From Mariannaea sp. PMI_226 (Eukaryota; Ascomycota; Sordariomycetes; Hypocreales; Nectriaceae): a stretch of 64,000 nt of DNA. Made by a program: the position numbers and the translations under genes. The DNA is taken from positions 2,982,501 through 3,046,500 of the forward strand of contig JANFOG010000003.1 in NCBI GenBank assembly GCA_024336345.1, written 5' to 3'. The notes under the pieces were generated by a model that was given only the letters and a program-made list of their open reading frames with translations, did no database searches and was not told where the DNA came from. This document shows positions 23,499 to 34,061 of this stretch, one piece after another; the first letter of the stretch is position 1, and each line of letters starts with the position of its first letter.

Positions 23499-25154
23499 TT
23501 ATACCGCCTTGGAAGCCCGTGTCTTGTTCTCGCGGTGCCGCTTTTCTTTGGCTGCCGTCTTACGTCTGGTCATCCATGACCGGTTCAGGTCTCGCCGGTT
23601 CTCCCAGAACCAGGTCTGGAACTCACTCGTGCTGGACTGGCCCTGGGGCGCGGGCTCCGCCGTGTCGTCCTCCTCTTCTTCAACATTGTCCATGTCTGCG
23701 TCGACGTCTCCCTCCTCAGCCCAGAAGTTGCGCATGCGTGTAGGATGCGCTGTATCAGGCGTAGGCGCGGCGCTACGCTGGTTGCGCCACTCCATGTCTT
23801 GGCGTGTGAAAGGTGTCATGGGCGCGGTCGGGCCAGCATCCCCTCCTTCATCTTCATCCTCCATATCAGCTCCGCCGAAGAAGCTAAAGGGCTGCGATTG
23901 CGGGGCAGGGGTTTCGGTGGTGTTGTCGTCGGGTTTGGGACGCTTATACAGCGCTTCGAGGGGGTGAATTTTACCGGCGGAAGGGGTAATGGGAGGGGGT
24001 ATCTTGATGGAGAGGCTCTTCGTAGAACTCGGTGACACAGGTCGTGTGCCATCGGGCTTGATGGCTGAGATGGGTGTTGCATGTTGGGTCTGGCCCAGTG
24101 TTTTGCCATCAGAAGTAGGCTCTTTGGACCTTGTGGGTGTTTTTGCACTTGTTTTCTCCTTCTCAGACTCGGACTCGGATTCGGATTCTTCGTCAGTATC
24201 CCCGTCTGAGGAAGTTCCACTGCTGCTCGTGCCACTGCTGCTCGTATCATCGTCACTGTCGTCCTCGGCTTCAACGACCTTCTCAATTATGGGTTTCGAC
24301 TTCTTAGATTTCGGTATCGTAGGCTTTGGGGCCGGCTTGGTCTTGGCGACCTCAATTATGTTACCATCTTCATCCACCCAGCCTTTGCCCTCAACAAAAT
24401 CGGTCGCTGGATTTGATTGCGATTCCGACGAAGTTGACTTCAAGAAACTCGGGAACTTGGTCGTCTTTTCGAATTCGTGGACCGTGATTTCGCGAGCATT
24501 TCCCCTCTTCTTCCGCTTCTTGGGGAGGTTGCCTTCAGTCAGGTTGCCAACTGCATTAAGGGGAAGTTTGGTCTTGAGTAGACACTCCTCCTTGTCAGTG
24601 TATTTCGACCTCTGTCGCTTCTTCTTCTCGGTGGTGCTTCCATCCTTTTCGCTTTCCTTGTCCTTTTTGCTCTTTTTCCTTCGTTGATCGGCAGGCTCAG
24701 TCCAACCTCGCTTCACCTTGCGGTCGGTGAGGGCAACACCTTGGACAACATCGGGATCGCGCTTCCGTTTTTTCGATCCATCCACCAAGTCGGCTCCCTC
24801 CTTTGATTTCTTCTTCTTTTTCTTCTTCTCCTTCTCCTCATCCTCTTTGTCCGCCTCTGCGGTGGGCTCCAGGCGCTGCTCCGGACGTGCCTTCTCGACG
24901 CGCAGCTTGTTTCCCTTTAGAACGGAACCATTGAACTTCTTCTTCAGCTTCTCAGCCTCCATAGTGGGCAGCTCGACGTAACCGTAACGCTTTTCTGGAA
25001 AGGTCTCGATGGTGTGGAAGGAGATGTTGCGGGCTTTTGCAGCGACGGCGGCAGGTAGGACAAGCTTGAGCAAGTCGGGGTCGAGGGGGCTGATGTGCAG
25101 ACGAATCAATTCGCTATCACCATCAGAGTGCTGCGGCGCAGTTTCAGCTGGCAT
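23499..25154 (-). CDS. RRM protein, probable Nop8-like 60S biogenesis factor
   Basis: An intronless frame of 551 residues. An N-terminal RNA-recognition motif (about residues 15-90; IRLHISPLD as first strand, then KRYGYVELP as the RNP1-like strand) is followed by a long Lys/Glu-rich disordered region with several nuclear-localisation-type clusters, an acidic Ser/Asp/Glu tract, and a conserved-looking C-terminus, WFWENRRDLNRSWMTRR. This plan (single N-terminal RRM, basic middle, W/R-rich tail) matches nucleolar Nop8/NOL8 proteins that act in large-subunit assembly. I infer that role from architecture, not close similarity. The first ATG is at 25154. The frame runs upstream to a TTG at 25259 without another ATG. 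Just upstream of that is an A-rich run. Confidence 0.7.
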   Translation of the reverse strand: MPAETAPQHSDGDSELIRLHISPLDPDLLKLVLPAAVAAKARNISFHTIETFPEKRYGYVELPTMEAEKLKKKFNGSVLKGNKLRVEKARPEQRLEPTAEADKEDEEKEKKKKKKKSKEGADLVDGSKKRKRDPDVVQGVALTDRKVKRGWTEPADQRRKKSKKDKESEKDGSTTEKKKRQRSKYTDKEECLLKTKLPLNAVGNLTEGNLPKKRKKRGNAREITVHEFEKTTKFPSFLKSTSSESQSNPATDFVEGKGWVDEDGNIIEVAKTKPAPKPTIPKSKKSKPIIEKVVEAEDDSDDDTSSSGTSSSGTSSDGDTDEESESESESEKEKTSAKTPTRSKEPTSDGKTLGQTQHATPISAIKPDGTRPVSPSSTKSLSIKIPPPITPSAGKIHPLEALYKRPKPDDNTTETPAPQSQPFSFFGGADMEDEDEGGDAGPTAPMTPFTRQDMEWRNQRSAAPTPDTAHPTRMRNFWAEEGDVDADMDNVEEEEDDTAEPAPQGQSSTSEFQTWFWENRRDLNRSWMTRRKTAAKEKRHRENKTRASKAV

Positions 25155-26279
25155 TGCAGAGGTCGCACCAGCCGTGTTTGGTGTTTGCGACGATGTGACT
25201 TGGGAGTTCGGTCGAGTAACTGGCCAAGAATTTTTTTTTTTCCTATTTTTTTCAACCAAAAAAAAAAAGACTGAAAAGGAAAATCTAAGGGAGGAATGAA
25301 ATGGACTTGTTGGGTGTAACCTTGACGATCAACGACTTGCGTCTCAAAGAAAAAAAGAAGGACGAGGGTCCAGCTTATCGGTTTCGCAAGCGCTGATTGG
25401 ACGACGGGGAGCTACGTTGTTCCGGCCGCTCAGCCAGCTCAGTTTGTAAGTACAGTCCATTGTCTATAGAAAACCGAAGACATCCCGTAGTTCCGAGTCT
25501 TTGGTGCTAATTTCAATAAATGTTTATTTTCTCTCGTCGCTATTAGGAATATATCCTGGCCGGTATGAGATCTAGGTGAGGAACTGGGGGCAGCGTGAGC
25601 TCGCGTGTCATCTCTCCAGCCGATGTCTCGTCTGAGGCCAGGGTCCCAGACATGGACTCAATTGTGGGAAGTAGAAGTACGAGCACAGTATACAAAAAGA
25701 AGTTGGGTCTGATAGACTACTTTGGAGGTAGCTATTTCCTCATTTGGAAATCAAGATGTCGGGTATCATTCTTCTCTTACCCATTGCGTCTGAGATCTCC
25801 TGGGTTTGTGGAGGAGCCTCCCATGCCTCAATGGCCCTAGCAACCAAATAGGTGAAGATCCGAGCCTCTGAGATCTCTCAATTGACAATGGTGTCGGTGC
25901 TTTAAATAGGAACCCTGTTTATTGGGACGAAGCTTGCCTCAACACAACTATTTTGGCCGGTAGTGCGACGTCCTGTGTCGCATAGTATCTTGTGATAGTC
26001 CGCGAATGGTAAGCTTAGAGACCCTGGCATCCCCAGTGATGTTAAGCGAGCTTCATCTGATGTGCGTCAAGACCGTAGAGGTGATTTACTCACCATTGTC
26101 GGAGTCGACCAGACTGAATATAAAATTCCATAACAACCTACATCGTCAAATTCCATTCATGTATTTTTTTTCATTGTATCAGCATTGATCTTGGTTTTGA
26201 CACATCTTCCCTACGCTCTTCAGTCACATCGTTCTTCTTCTCCTGGAGCTTTTAATCGAGTACTATATATCAAATAAAT
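25155..26279. other. Intergenic, no gene found
   Basis: About 1.1 kb between two divergently transcribed genes, presumably carrying both promoters. It contains the 5' region of the RRM protein and a CT-rich stretch (26205-26250) before the secreted-protein start. No coding frame with support was found. Confidence 0.5.
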
Positions 26280-26906
26280 ATGAAAGCCATACGAGCTCTC
26301 CTTCTTGCTAGCACAGCATTTGCAGGTACGCAATAGATACGGCTCGCCAACAAAGATCTGCCTTATGAACTTCTCTCATGATTCACAGCACCCCATCTGT
26401 TCATACGACTGAACCCTTGTTTCGTTATCGGCTCGGAGACTCTTCCTGCGGAAGTGGCTGACTCCGCCAACTCTCTTGCCAACACAGTCACATGCGATTC
26501 CTCAAAAACTACTATTGACGGCGTCCCGGATGTCAGCTCAGGAAGTGTCAAATTCTCATTCATCAACTTCGCCAGCTCAGGCCAGACGCCTCTGGCTTTC
26601 GCCCTTAAACAGTTCTCCACAACCTCGCCATTGGCCAGTAACAACCTTCAACAGTTCCAGGACGAACTCAACACGTATCTTGCTACCGAAGCAGGAATTC
26701 GCTCAGTTGGTGGGAGTCTGGCAATCAAGGTGCCCAAGTTCTTTCTCCAGTTCCAGATAGCCCGTATCCAGCAGGCCCAAGGAACTGTATCAAATGCGCC
26801 TGGTATGACAGTCGATCATCAGTTACAGAAGGTCCTTAAGAATGCCGCTGGCGAAGACAAGGGCCTCCTTGACCAGGTCAACAAGCTAGCTGTCACTCTT
26901 CAATAG
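26280..26906 (+). CDS. Small secreted protein of unknown function
   Basis: A 187-residue protein in two exons (26280-26325, 26389-26906). The intron falls exactly at the end of the signal peptide. The N-terminus (MKAIRALLLASTAFA, cleavage expected after AFA) is a clear secretion signal, and no other membrane segment or GPI-type tail is visible. The mature protein has only two cysteines close to its N-terminus (NPC and VTC), which could form one disulphide bond. It is rich in Ser, Ala, Gln and Leu and likely mostly helical in its second half. I do not recognise a family. Size and secretion signal would class it as a candidate secreted effector-like or cell-surface protein, but nothing in the sequence shows a target. 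Confidence 0.75.
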
Positions 26907-27079
26907 TGCTTCATTACGCACAGCACAGATAATAACATGGTACACAAAACTTATGTAATACTATCTTCCATCCGACTCGTACAAATGCCGTTTCAGTCAT
27001 GATTATAAAAATACAGCCCACCTATATGCAATAAGAGAGGAGAAGGCACGATGTACCAATCCAGGGTAATATTGAAAAC

Positions 27080-28207
27080 TCAGGAACTCGAGCGGAATAA
27101 TGGCGAGGGGTCCTGCTCTCGCCTGTCGCCCCCAATAGCTCTCCACCACACATCACTCCCCCATCGGATGATTCTCTCGGCGGCTCCTTGAGGAGTCATG
27201 GCTGGCCGGACATCGAGATAGAAAACAGGGTCACCACTGGGCTCAGGATCGCCTGAGTAGAAGTCGATGACGTATCGAATTTGCTTCTGCGCGCCATTGA
27301 TGTCTCGCGAGACATACCAATCATGTCGGTCGAATGGAGGGTCAATACTATGTCTGCTATTAGTTTCTTGGTGCTTTATTCATCTTGATATCACAAGTTC
27401 ACTTACCCATACTTGGAGGGATAGATCCAGCCAAGCACCTGGAGCATGGCAGCCTTGGGGGTCATATCCTTGGGGCGACCCTGGAAGCGAACGAGAGTCG
27501 GTTGAGTCTCATTAGCATCCCACTGACGATCCATCTCTTCATCTGCATGGTCTTCGCCTCGCTTGCAAATCTGCCATCCGTTGTACAGGCCACGAGAAAA
27601 TCGGTTTTCCCACCCAAGAACCTCCATCCAGGCACCTTCATTCAGGTGGTTGTGTACATGAACCATACCTTCGACGGCAGTGATGTCGGTATCGGTGTAT
27701 CCCTTTCGGAGAAGAGCATTGTACATTTGCTGAGGGGATGGATACTCCCAGTTCCCATCGCCAGTGCCCTTGGGAATACTCGACGGGTCGCGCTCGGTTG
27801 GTAGGGCTTGCGTTTGGTTGTTCGCCGGCTTCTGGGAAAGGTCTGGGAACATGTAATTAAGGGGGTTTAATTGAGAGATGAGAGATTTTGGCTTCTCCTC
27901 GTTGACAGCGGCTCGGGCATCGTGGGGAACGGGACAACCAGAGGGTGCAGCGTGCGGAACTGGGCAACCAGAGGCTGCTGGGATATCGACAGGCTTCTGA
28001 GGCTTGGTCTCGGTGGGATTGATGGCATCGAGGGTTTTTTTATGCATCGGGCATCCGGACTGGAAGAAAGGATGAGATTGTGAATTGTGAAATGTTTCAA
28101 TATATGAGACTTACGGGAGGCTCTCTACCCCCAGGAGCGGACACAGGCGGGTGTCCCATGGGAACATGGACGGCCGTCGGGGTTGAATCTGCCCAGAACC
28201 AACCCAT
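27080..28207 (-). CDS. CYC3: Cytochrome c haem lyase (holocytochrome c synthase)
   Basis: This enzyme attaches haem covalently to apocytochrome c in the mitochondrial intermembrane space. The model has three exons (28207-28115, 28059-27407, 27347-27080) and 337 residues. The N-terminus starts MGWFWAD and carries three Cys-Pro haem-binding motifs: SGCPMH (at the first exon junction), SGCPVPHAA and SGCPVPHDA, the last two a near-exact tandem repeat. The family core follows, with [16 protein letters not shown], the [10 protein letters not shown] region, [22 protein letters not shown] and IDFYSG. The last intron has two possible acceptors nine bases apart. I used the distal one, which gives the family-like [11 protein letters not shown]; the other adds three residues (RHS) in frame. 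It is divergent from the ABC1 gene, another mitochondrial protein. Confidence 0.95.
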
Positions 28208-29157
28208 GATGATATCGGTGATTGATAGAAGATCTAGGTTCAGGATGGGGGAAGAATCCAGAAGTCAAGTGTGCAAAAGCCCAAGTAGGTTTTCAGAGGC
28301 TAAAAGCCGGATGAGAATCTGGTGATGCCCGGAGTGAGTGGGATGGATGGGCGAATGGATAAACGGAAGAATTGGCCTACAGGAAATTTAAAGAGGCAAG
28401 AGCACTTCACTTGCGTTATCGCCCAAAAATTTCAGGGCCGGGGGATCCCGTCGCAAACATTGACCATTGGATGGCAATCGCATTGGAGACGCCGCCCCAC
28501 TAACCGCCATTTAAGGTACTTGCCCACGGGCTGCTCTACCCTACGTAGCGGGAGAACGTTCGGTGCTGGTACCTCAGCCAAAGTGCTTACTGCAGGTGCT
28601 TTCAGGTACCTTATCAAGATATGAGGGGTACTGTTCTGTACCGTTCAGCCAGTGCCGTCATTATTACCCGACTTAATTCCGCCTTTGACCCACCTTAGTC
28701 TGTAGCCTAAGGTGAGGCAGGATGAGCTTTGTCTCTGGCCGTTTGACTTGCGCCAACATGGCCATACAGTAAAACTATTTCGGTAGCGTACGTAACGACG
28801 TCACTATTCGCAGATTCCGCTCGTCAGCCCGGGAGTTGCTTGCATCTTAATCCTTGCACTTGGGGGTTCTGTTTTTGTCACGCTGCATCTGCATTGGCTT
28901 GTTAACGACTCATCATTTGAATTCGCTACATCTTGGCCCCAGTGGATCCGGTTGCCATTGGGAAGCTGTGGCAGCCGCATTTGCATTTGCACATGCGCAC
29001 TCGTTTCCTAGTCGGCCAAAAAGCGCCGGATGTCATCGCCATCAGGCCTCCACGAACATGAGCACGCCGTCGCTGGCGAATTCGACGTCAACCTCGAACG
29101 CAATTCCGTCTATTTGAGTTGTTAAATAACTAATTACTGCCCATTGAATTCGTCGAG
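28208..29157. other. Divergent promoter region between two mitochondrial genes
   Basis: A 950-base region between the haem lyase and the ABC1-type gene. It contains several GGTACC/AGGTACCTT motifs at 28513-28618. No gene is supported. Confidence 0.5.
28513..28618. repeat. GGTACC motif cluster
   Basis: Three copies of a GGTAC(C/T)T-like motif (near 28515, 28569 and 28605) lie within the divergent promoter. The motif is the same as in the other TAGGTACC clusters in this window. Confidence 0.45.
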
Positions 29158-31306
29158 ATGAGACCTGGTCTTTTCTTTGGCCGGTTTTGTGCTCGCCAGG
29201 CCTTCAGAACACATGCCAAATCCACACCCCACGTGAACGTCGCTTTTTTCCTTCGCCGCTTCGCCTCTCGAAGTCACCATGGCGCGCAATCGTTTCAATC
29301 GCCGTCAAGATGGAAAACAATAGCCTTGCGCGCATCAGCCGGTGCAACTGCTCTAGGAACTGCTGTGTTCGTCGAGCTCTCGCAGAGAGAGAATGACAGT
29401 TCAGAAGACACTGGTGAATTGCGCATGCTGGAAGCTTCCCGCGATGAGATTCAAAAGCTAAAAGAGGTTGACCCGGAGTCTCGTGGGCCGACACGAGCAT
29501 CGCAGCAAATCCTCTTCTTCTTGGAATTCTTTGTTCTCGAACCGATAAGCACGGGTATTCGCTTCTTGCACCTCGTTGTCCTCTTCGTCCCCGTCATCTT
29601 GGCTGTGCCAGCCATCTGGTTCGGCCGACGCCAGCGCCATCGCGACAATGAGCGCAGTGGTACGTTGTGGTGGTATGGCTTTCTTGTCCGGTCTATGGAG
29701 CTGGCAGGCCCAGCATTCATCAAGCTTGGCCAGTGGGCCGCATCTCGAACAGACATCTTCCCAACTGAGATGTGCGATATCATGTCCAAACTGCACTCAA
29801 ACGCTCCGGCCCACTCCCTGCGTGCCACTCGGAAGACAGTCGAGGCTGCTTTTGGTGGTCGTAGCTTTGAAGATATCTTTGAAGAATTTGACGAGAATCC
29901 GCTTGGCGTGGGAGCCATCGCCCAGGTCTACAAGGCAAAGCTTAAGCCTGACTTGGCCAAACCCGAGGGCATTGATGAGCCGCAGTCACCACGGCCACTA
30001 GTTCAGAACATGAAGCACAATGTCGAAAGTGTGCTCAAGAGCTCGCCTCAGCGCGTTCCTTCAACGTATGTAGCCGTCAAAGTCCTCCATCCTCGAGTCG
30101 AGAGGACGGTGCGAAGAGACCTTCGTATCATGCATTTCTTCGCCTCTGTCCTCAACCTAATTCCCACCATTGAGTGGCTCTCTCTACCAGACGAAGTCGC
30201 CCAGTTTGGCGAAATGATGAAGCTGCAATTGGATCTTCGCATCGAGGCGGCGAACCTTGCTACCTTCCGTCACAACTTTAAAAACCGCACCACGGCCTGG
30301 TTCCCTTATCCCTATACCGAATTCAGCACCAGGAACGTCCTGATTGAAGAGTTTGCTCAAGGAATTCCCTTGTCTGATTTTATAGAAAATGGTGGGGGCG
30401 TTTTCCAGCATGATATCGCAGACGAGGGCCTCGACGCCTTCCTCCGCATGTTATTGCTGGATAATTTTGTACATGCCGACCTCCACCCAGGTAATATTAT
30501 GGTGCGGTTTTACCAGTCTGCTCGTCCTGACTTGCGCTTGCAAGGCAAGTTGACGAAGGCACCGCACCCGGATGGCCAAGCCGATGTCACAGAACAGGTG
30601 CTGGAGCGCCTTCGGCCGTATCGTCACAGAAAGAACACCGCTGCCTGGAAAGCTGAGCTGGCTAAGATTGACGCCGAAGGCTTTCGTCCACAACTCATTT
30701 TCATCGACACTGGCCTAGTAACGGAATTGAACGCCACGAACCGGACCAATTTCCTGGACCTCTTCCGTGCTGTTGCTGAGTTTGATGGTTACAAAGCCGG
30801 CCATCTCATGTGCGAGCGTTGCCGGCAACCGGATGCTGTCCTGGATCAGGAGATCTTTGCCCTCAAAATGCAACACCTTGTCCTGAGCGTGAAGAGCCGC
30901 ACGCTTGCACTTGGCAACGTCAAAATCGGCGACATTTTGCAGCAGGTCCTCTCTATGGTTCGAAATCATCATGTTCGCCTGGAAGGCGACTTTGTCAACG
31001 TTGTGATCAGCATTCTCCTCCTGGAGGGTATTGGTCGCAGCCTCAATCCAGATGTCGATCTCCTTAGCAGCTCCTTACCTATTCTCCGCCAGCTGAGTGC
31101 GCAGAGTGGAACGCAGATGGCGAAGCATGGTGACTTTTCCATGCTTATGGTGTGGATGGGACTCGAAGCCAGACGGTTTATGCAGGCTAGTATTGAAGAT
31201 GTACGCATTGACCTTTATCTTCACCTTTTTCCATATCCTTGCTTGCTAACTCTTGATTTAGGTTGAACGATGCGTTAAATACGATATTCTTTCACCCAAT
31301 GTATAA
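29158..31306 (+). CDS. Mitochondrial ABC1/UbiB kinase-like protein, ADCK2/Cqd1 type
   Basis: A member of the atypical ABC1 (UbiB/ADCK) kinase-like family, whose fungal members act in mitochondria in coenzyme Q and lipid homeostasis. It has 695 residues in two exons (29158-31200, 31262-31306); the last intron leaves a 15-codon exon ending VKYDILSPNV. The N-terminus is basic and Arg-rich, like a mitochondrial presequence. A hydrophobic segment at about 121-155 may anchor it in the inner membrane. The family motifs are visible: KLGQ at about 189-192, the ATP-site lysine in AVKVLHP, FVHADLHPGN near 440, and FIDTGL (DTG replacing the DFG of typical kinases) near 515. An insert of about 70 residues separates the last two. 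The DTG-L-V-T-E-L segment and insert fit the ADCK2/yeast Cqd1 branch better than Coq8, so that subgroup call is moderate. Confidence 0.9.
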
Positions 31307-32330
31307 TATTGAATAGATCTTTCTTTGAGGATGGTTACGTTACAGGCAGGGCGTCCAGGAGAGTGTGGGTTTAGATAGTAGATGTGTACGATCAATGTTC
31401 AGGAAAGGAAGATATATATTTTGAGAAGCCTCTCGGCAGATGTAAAGGGAGTTGGCTTAGAAATGGTGTCGCTTATAATCTCGACTCAAAATCCGACACA
31501 GAGTGTTGTCGCTATCCACATTTGTTCTGATTGCTACATTTCACGCCCGTAAGTACAAAATATGGTGGTATTTAAAACCGTCTGCCAGCGTAGAAAACAA
31601 ATCAAGTGTAAGAATGGATATCTTCCGCGTATGCGTATTGTTTGATGGCATCTCCGTCGCTCTCTTACAGCGTTCCCGCTCCCCTGCCATCAATATAACT
31701 TCAAAATTGACAGATGATGAGAAGTATCCGAATAAAATTTTCAGTGATTAGACAGAAAGGAACCACACGAGTTGAAAAAAAAACCCTCAAAAAAACAAAG
31801 GGAAGACATACAACAGCGGGTGTTCGCTAGTCATCACCGACCTAACTACTCATCCGCCGGCTGCCAGCTTGTCGATGGGGGAGCAGACGAGACCCCGAGC
31901 TCTCTGGCACTTATGGTCGTATGTGAGGGGAATGAGTGCAATTCGTCCATGTTGTGGGTTGCAGGTTGACATCACGGGTTTTTGCTGAGGCCAGGTTGCT
32001 TGCATGCTAAAAGATGACATTGAAAATGCACTCATCCATGTGATAAGGCCGTGACTCTCTCTATATACCTATATTATATATCCCTTTGGTTACCACACCC
32101 TTTCAAATTCCAAGACATCAGAGAGCTCTGCCTCGTGATGTTTATAACCACCTTCGACCTTCAGTTCTTCCACTTCAGTAACTGTACAATCCCTTTGGTT
32201 CTCCGTTGCTCCCAAACGCCAGATAAAGATATCACTATGTTACAGGGTTTCAAGTTCACCCTTGGAGAAAAACAAGGAAAAGCAGTCCTTCATAACCGAG
32301 GCCCTGTTATTATGCCTCTTCTGGACGATC
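31307..32330. other. Convergent intergenic region
   Basis: About 1 kb between the stop codons of two convergent genes. It is AT-rich, has A runs near 31775-31795, and contains no supported gene. Confidence 0.5.
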
Positions 32331-34061
32331 CTAGTCTGCGCTACCACCGAGTTCCATCGGCTTGTCCCAGAGGTTCCTCAGTATACTGGCGGTTCCATCT
32401 TCTTGTTCACCTCCAACCAAACTTGAGCCGCTCAACCTCTCGTTCAGCCGGGTTTCATCGTCACCGTCAAAGCTCGACGCAACGCCATTCATTGTTCGGA
32501 CTGAATTAGGGCGGCGGGGAGTTATTGGTGGTCGTGCATCGGGCATGCTGACGTTGCGAGTGTGTCGCATAGTCAAATCCATGGATCGTTTGCCATTTGT
32601 CGAACCCATGCCAACTTTTGAAATCTGCAATGACTTCTCGACTCCCGGCAGTCGGCTCAGTCGATCAAGAGATCTAGATACAGAATTCTGGTATCGTCGG
32701 ACGACAAGGTACTCAAGACCAGTTCGCTCCAGGAGTTTGCTGATCCGGGGATCTCGACTCGTAGTTCGATCGAACCCGGGTCCGCCCACACCAACCAAAG
32801 GGTTAGCTCCAGCTACCCCTCCGACACCACTAACCGCTTGACCAGGCTCGATCACAGAACTAGCTCTTTGCAGGTTCAGTTTCTGCTGTGTCCTTGAGGT
32901 TTGTGCTGGTGGAGCAGCGGTTCTTCGGGAATTCTTGGGGGCCAATGCGCTATCATCAATTGCACTGGCCACGAGCGAAAGGTCGGGAGCATCTCTGGTA
33001 GCAGGAAGACTAGAGACGGAACTAGGTTTCTTAGGGGTGTCATCGAATCGCCGGGGAGGTCGGTAGAAAGAACCCTCACTCGTCAAGCCAGAACCAACAG
33101 CCTCAACGAAGCGAGACGTTAGTTCATCCTGATTGCCGCCTGCGAGTAGTGCTCGTTCGGCAGAAGCAGGGGCGAACTGTTGAGGGCTAACCAGGGCCAG
33201 ATCAGCAGACATTTGGGGAGGGGCATGTGATAAGGGTGTTCTCTGTAGAACGCGTGTAGTAAGGTATTCTTTGTGATGGGTGCGCTCTAGATCAGGGCTG
33301 GACATTGCAGTTTGGCTAGGCTGAGCTCGCTCTTCAGCCTTCTCGGGAGGCTGGTCCGAGAGACCTCGATCGTTTGGAGTCACGGGTCGGGAGCCGCTCG
33401 CACTTGCGCCTTGAGAGTGCGTGTTGCTGTTGAGAGAGCCCTTTCGTGACAGGTATGGTGAGTTAGATCCACTGGCGTCTACCCATTCGTCGTCTTGACC
33501 GTCGTCACCGAGGTCAAAATGCACCTGGCTCTTGCCGTTGGCAGCGCGGGCCTGGTAGACAATGGTGGTGCTGGAGGCGCGCTTTAACTTGTCCGAGGAC
33601 TTGGATCGTTTGGCGACTTCGACATGCGAACGGTTGCGCTTAAGCTTGGACTGGGAGGGGCTCTTTGTAAGATTGGCGGAGGAAGAGTCGCGTGAGGAGA
33701 GCTTGGCCTCGCTAGCAGCACGGCGATGGGAGCTTGAGCCAGTCGCAGAGGAGCGTTGCTGCTGTTGAGACTGCTGCTGCTGATGATGGTCGGGGTCGGG
33801 AGAGGTGTGGCGGCGGTGAAGCTTGGGTTGCTTGGGTGCGTTCTTAACGGCAGGTGCGCGGGCGTTGTGAAGGCGACCGACGGGGTGGTGTCGCTGGTGT
33901 CGATGATGCTGGCGGTGGTGATGCTGGTGCTGGTGCTGCGTGCCGCTGTTTTCGCTCTGGGAGTCGCTCTCCTGATGGCTGAGAGCAGGTCGTTTTGATT
34001 GGCCGCTGGATGATGCGTTGTCGCCTTCGCGAGTGTGATTGTGAGTCTGAGTGTGAGGCAT
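32331..34061 (-). CDS. TORC1 subunit TCO89-like protein
   Basis: A single-exon 576-residue protein. The N-terminal 110 residues are extremely His- and Gln-rich (HQHQHHHRQHHRHQRHH and QQQQSQQQQ). Next come Ser/Lys-rich basic segments, then a conserved block at about 166-199 (TTIVYQ, VHFDLGDDGQDDEWVDASG) that I associate with the fungal TCO89 domain. Another conserved-looking block near 430-465 contains LERTGLEYLVVRRYQNSVS. In yeast TCO89 is a non-essential regulatory subunit of TOR complex 1, linked to the vacuole membrane and to cell-wall and nutrient stress. Most of the protein here is predicted to be disordered. The family call rests on the acidic DDEWVDASGSNSPYLS motif and should be confirmed by a profile search. 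Confidence 0.7.
   Translation of the reverse strand: MPHTQTHNHTREGDNASSSGQSKRPALSHQESDSQSENSGTQHQHQHHHRQHHRHQRHHPVGRLHNARAPAVKNAPKQPKLHRRHTSPDPDHHQQQQSQQQQRSSATGSSSHRRAASEAKLSSRDSSSANLTKSPSQSKLKRNRSHVEVAKRSKSSDKLKRASSTTIVYQARAANGKSQVHFDLGDDGQDDEWVDASGSNSPYLSRKGSLNSNTHSQGASASGSRPVTPNDRGLSDQPPEKAEERAQPSQTAMSSPDLERTHHKEYLTTRVLQRTPLSHAPPQMSADLALVSPQQFAPASAERALLAGGNQDELTSRFVEAVGSGLTSEGSFYRPPRRFDDTPKKPSSVSSLPATRDAPDLSLVASAIDDSALAPKNSRRTAAPPAQTSRTQQKLNLQRASSVIEPGQAVSGVGGVAGANPLVGVGGPGFDRTTSRDPRISKLLERTGLEYLVVRRYQNSVSRSLDRLSRLPGVEKSLQISKVGMGSTNGKRSMDLTMRHTRNVSMPDARPPITPRRPNSVRTMNGVASSFDGDDETRLNERLSGSSLVGGEQEDGTASILRNLWDKPMELGGSAD

Noticed and set aside
33700..34000. CAC/CAG-rich repeats as a repeat element
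   Set aside because: They encode the His/Gln-rich N-terminus of the TCO89-like protein.
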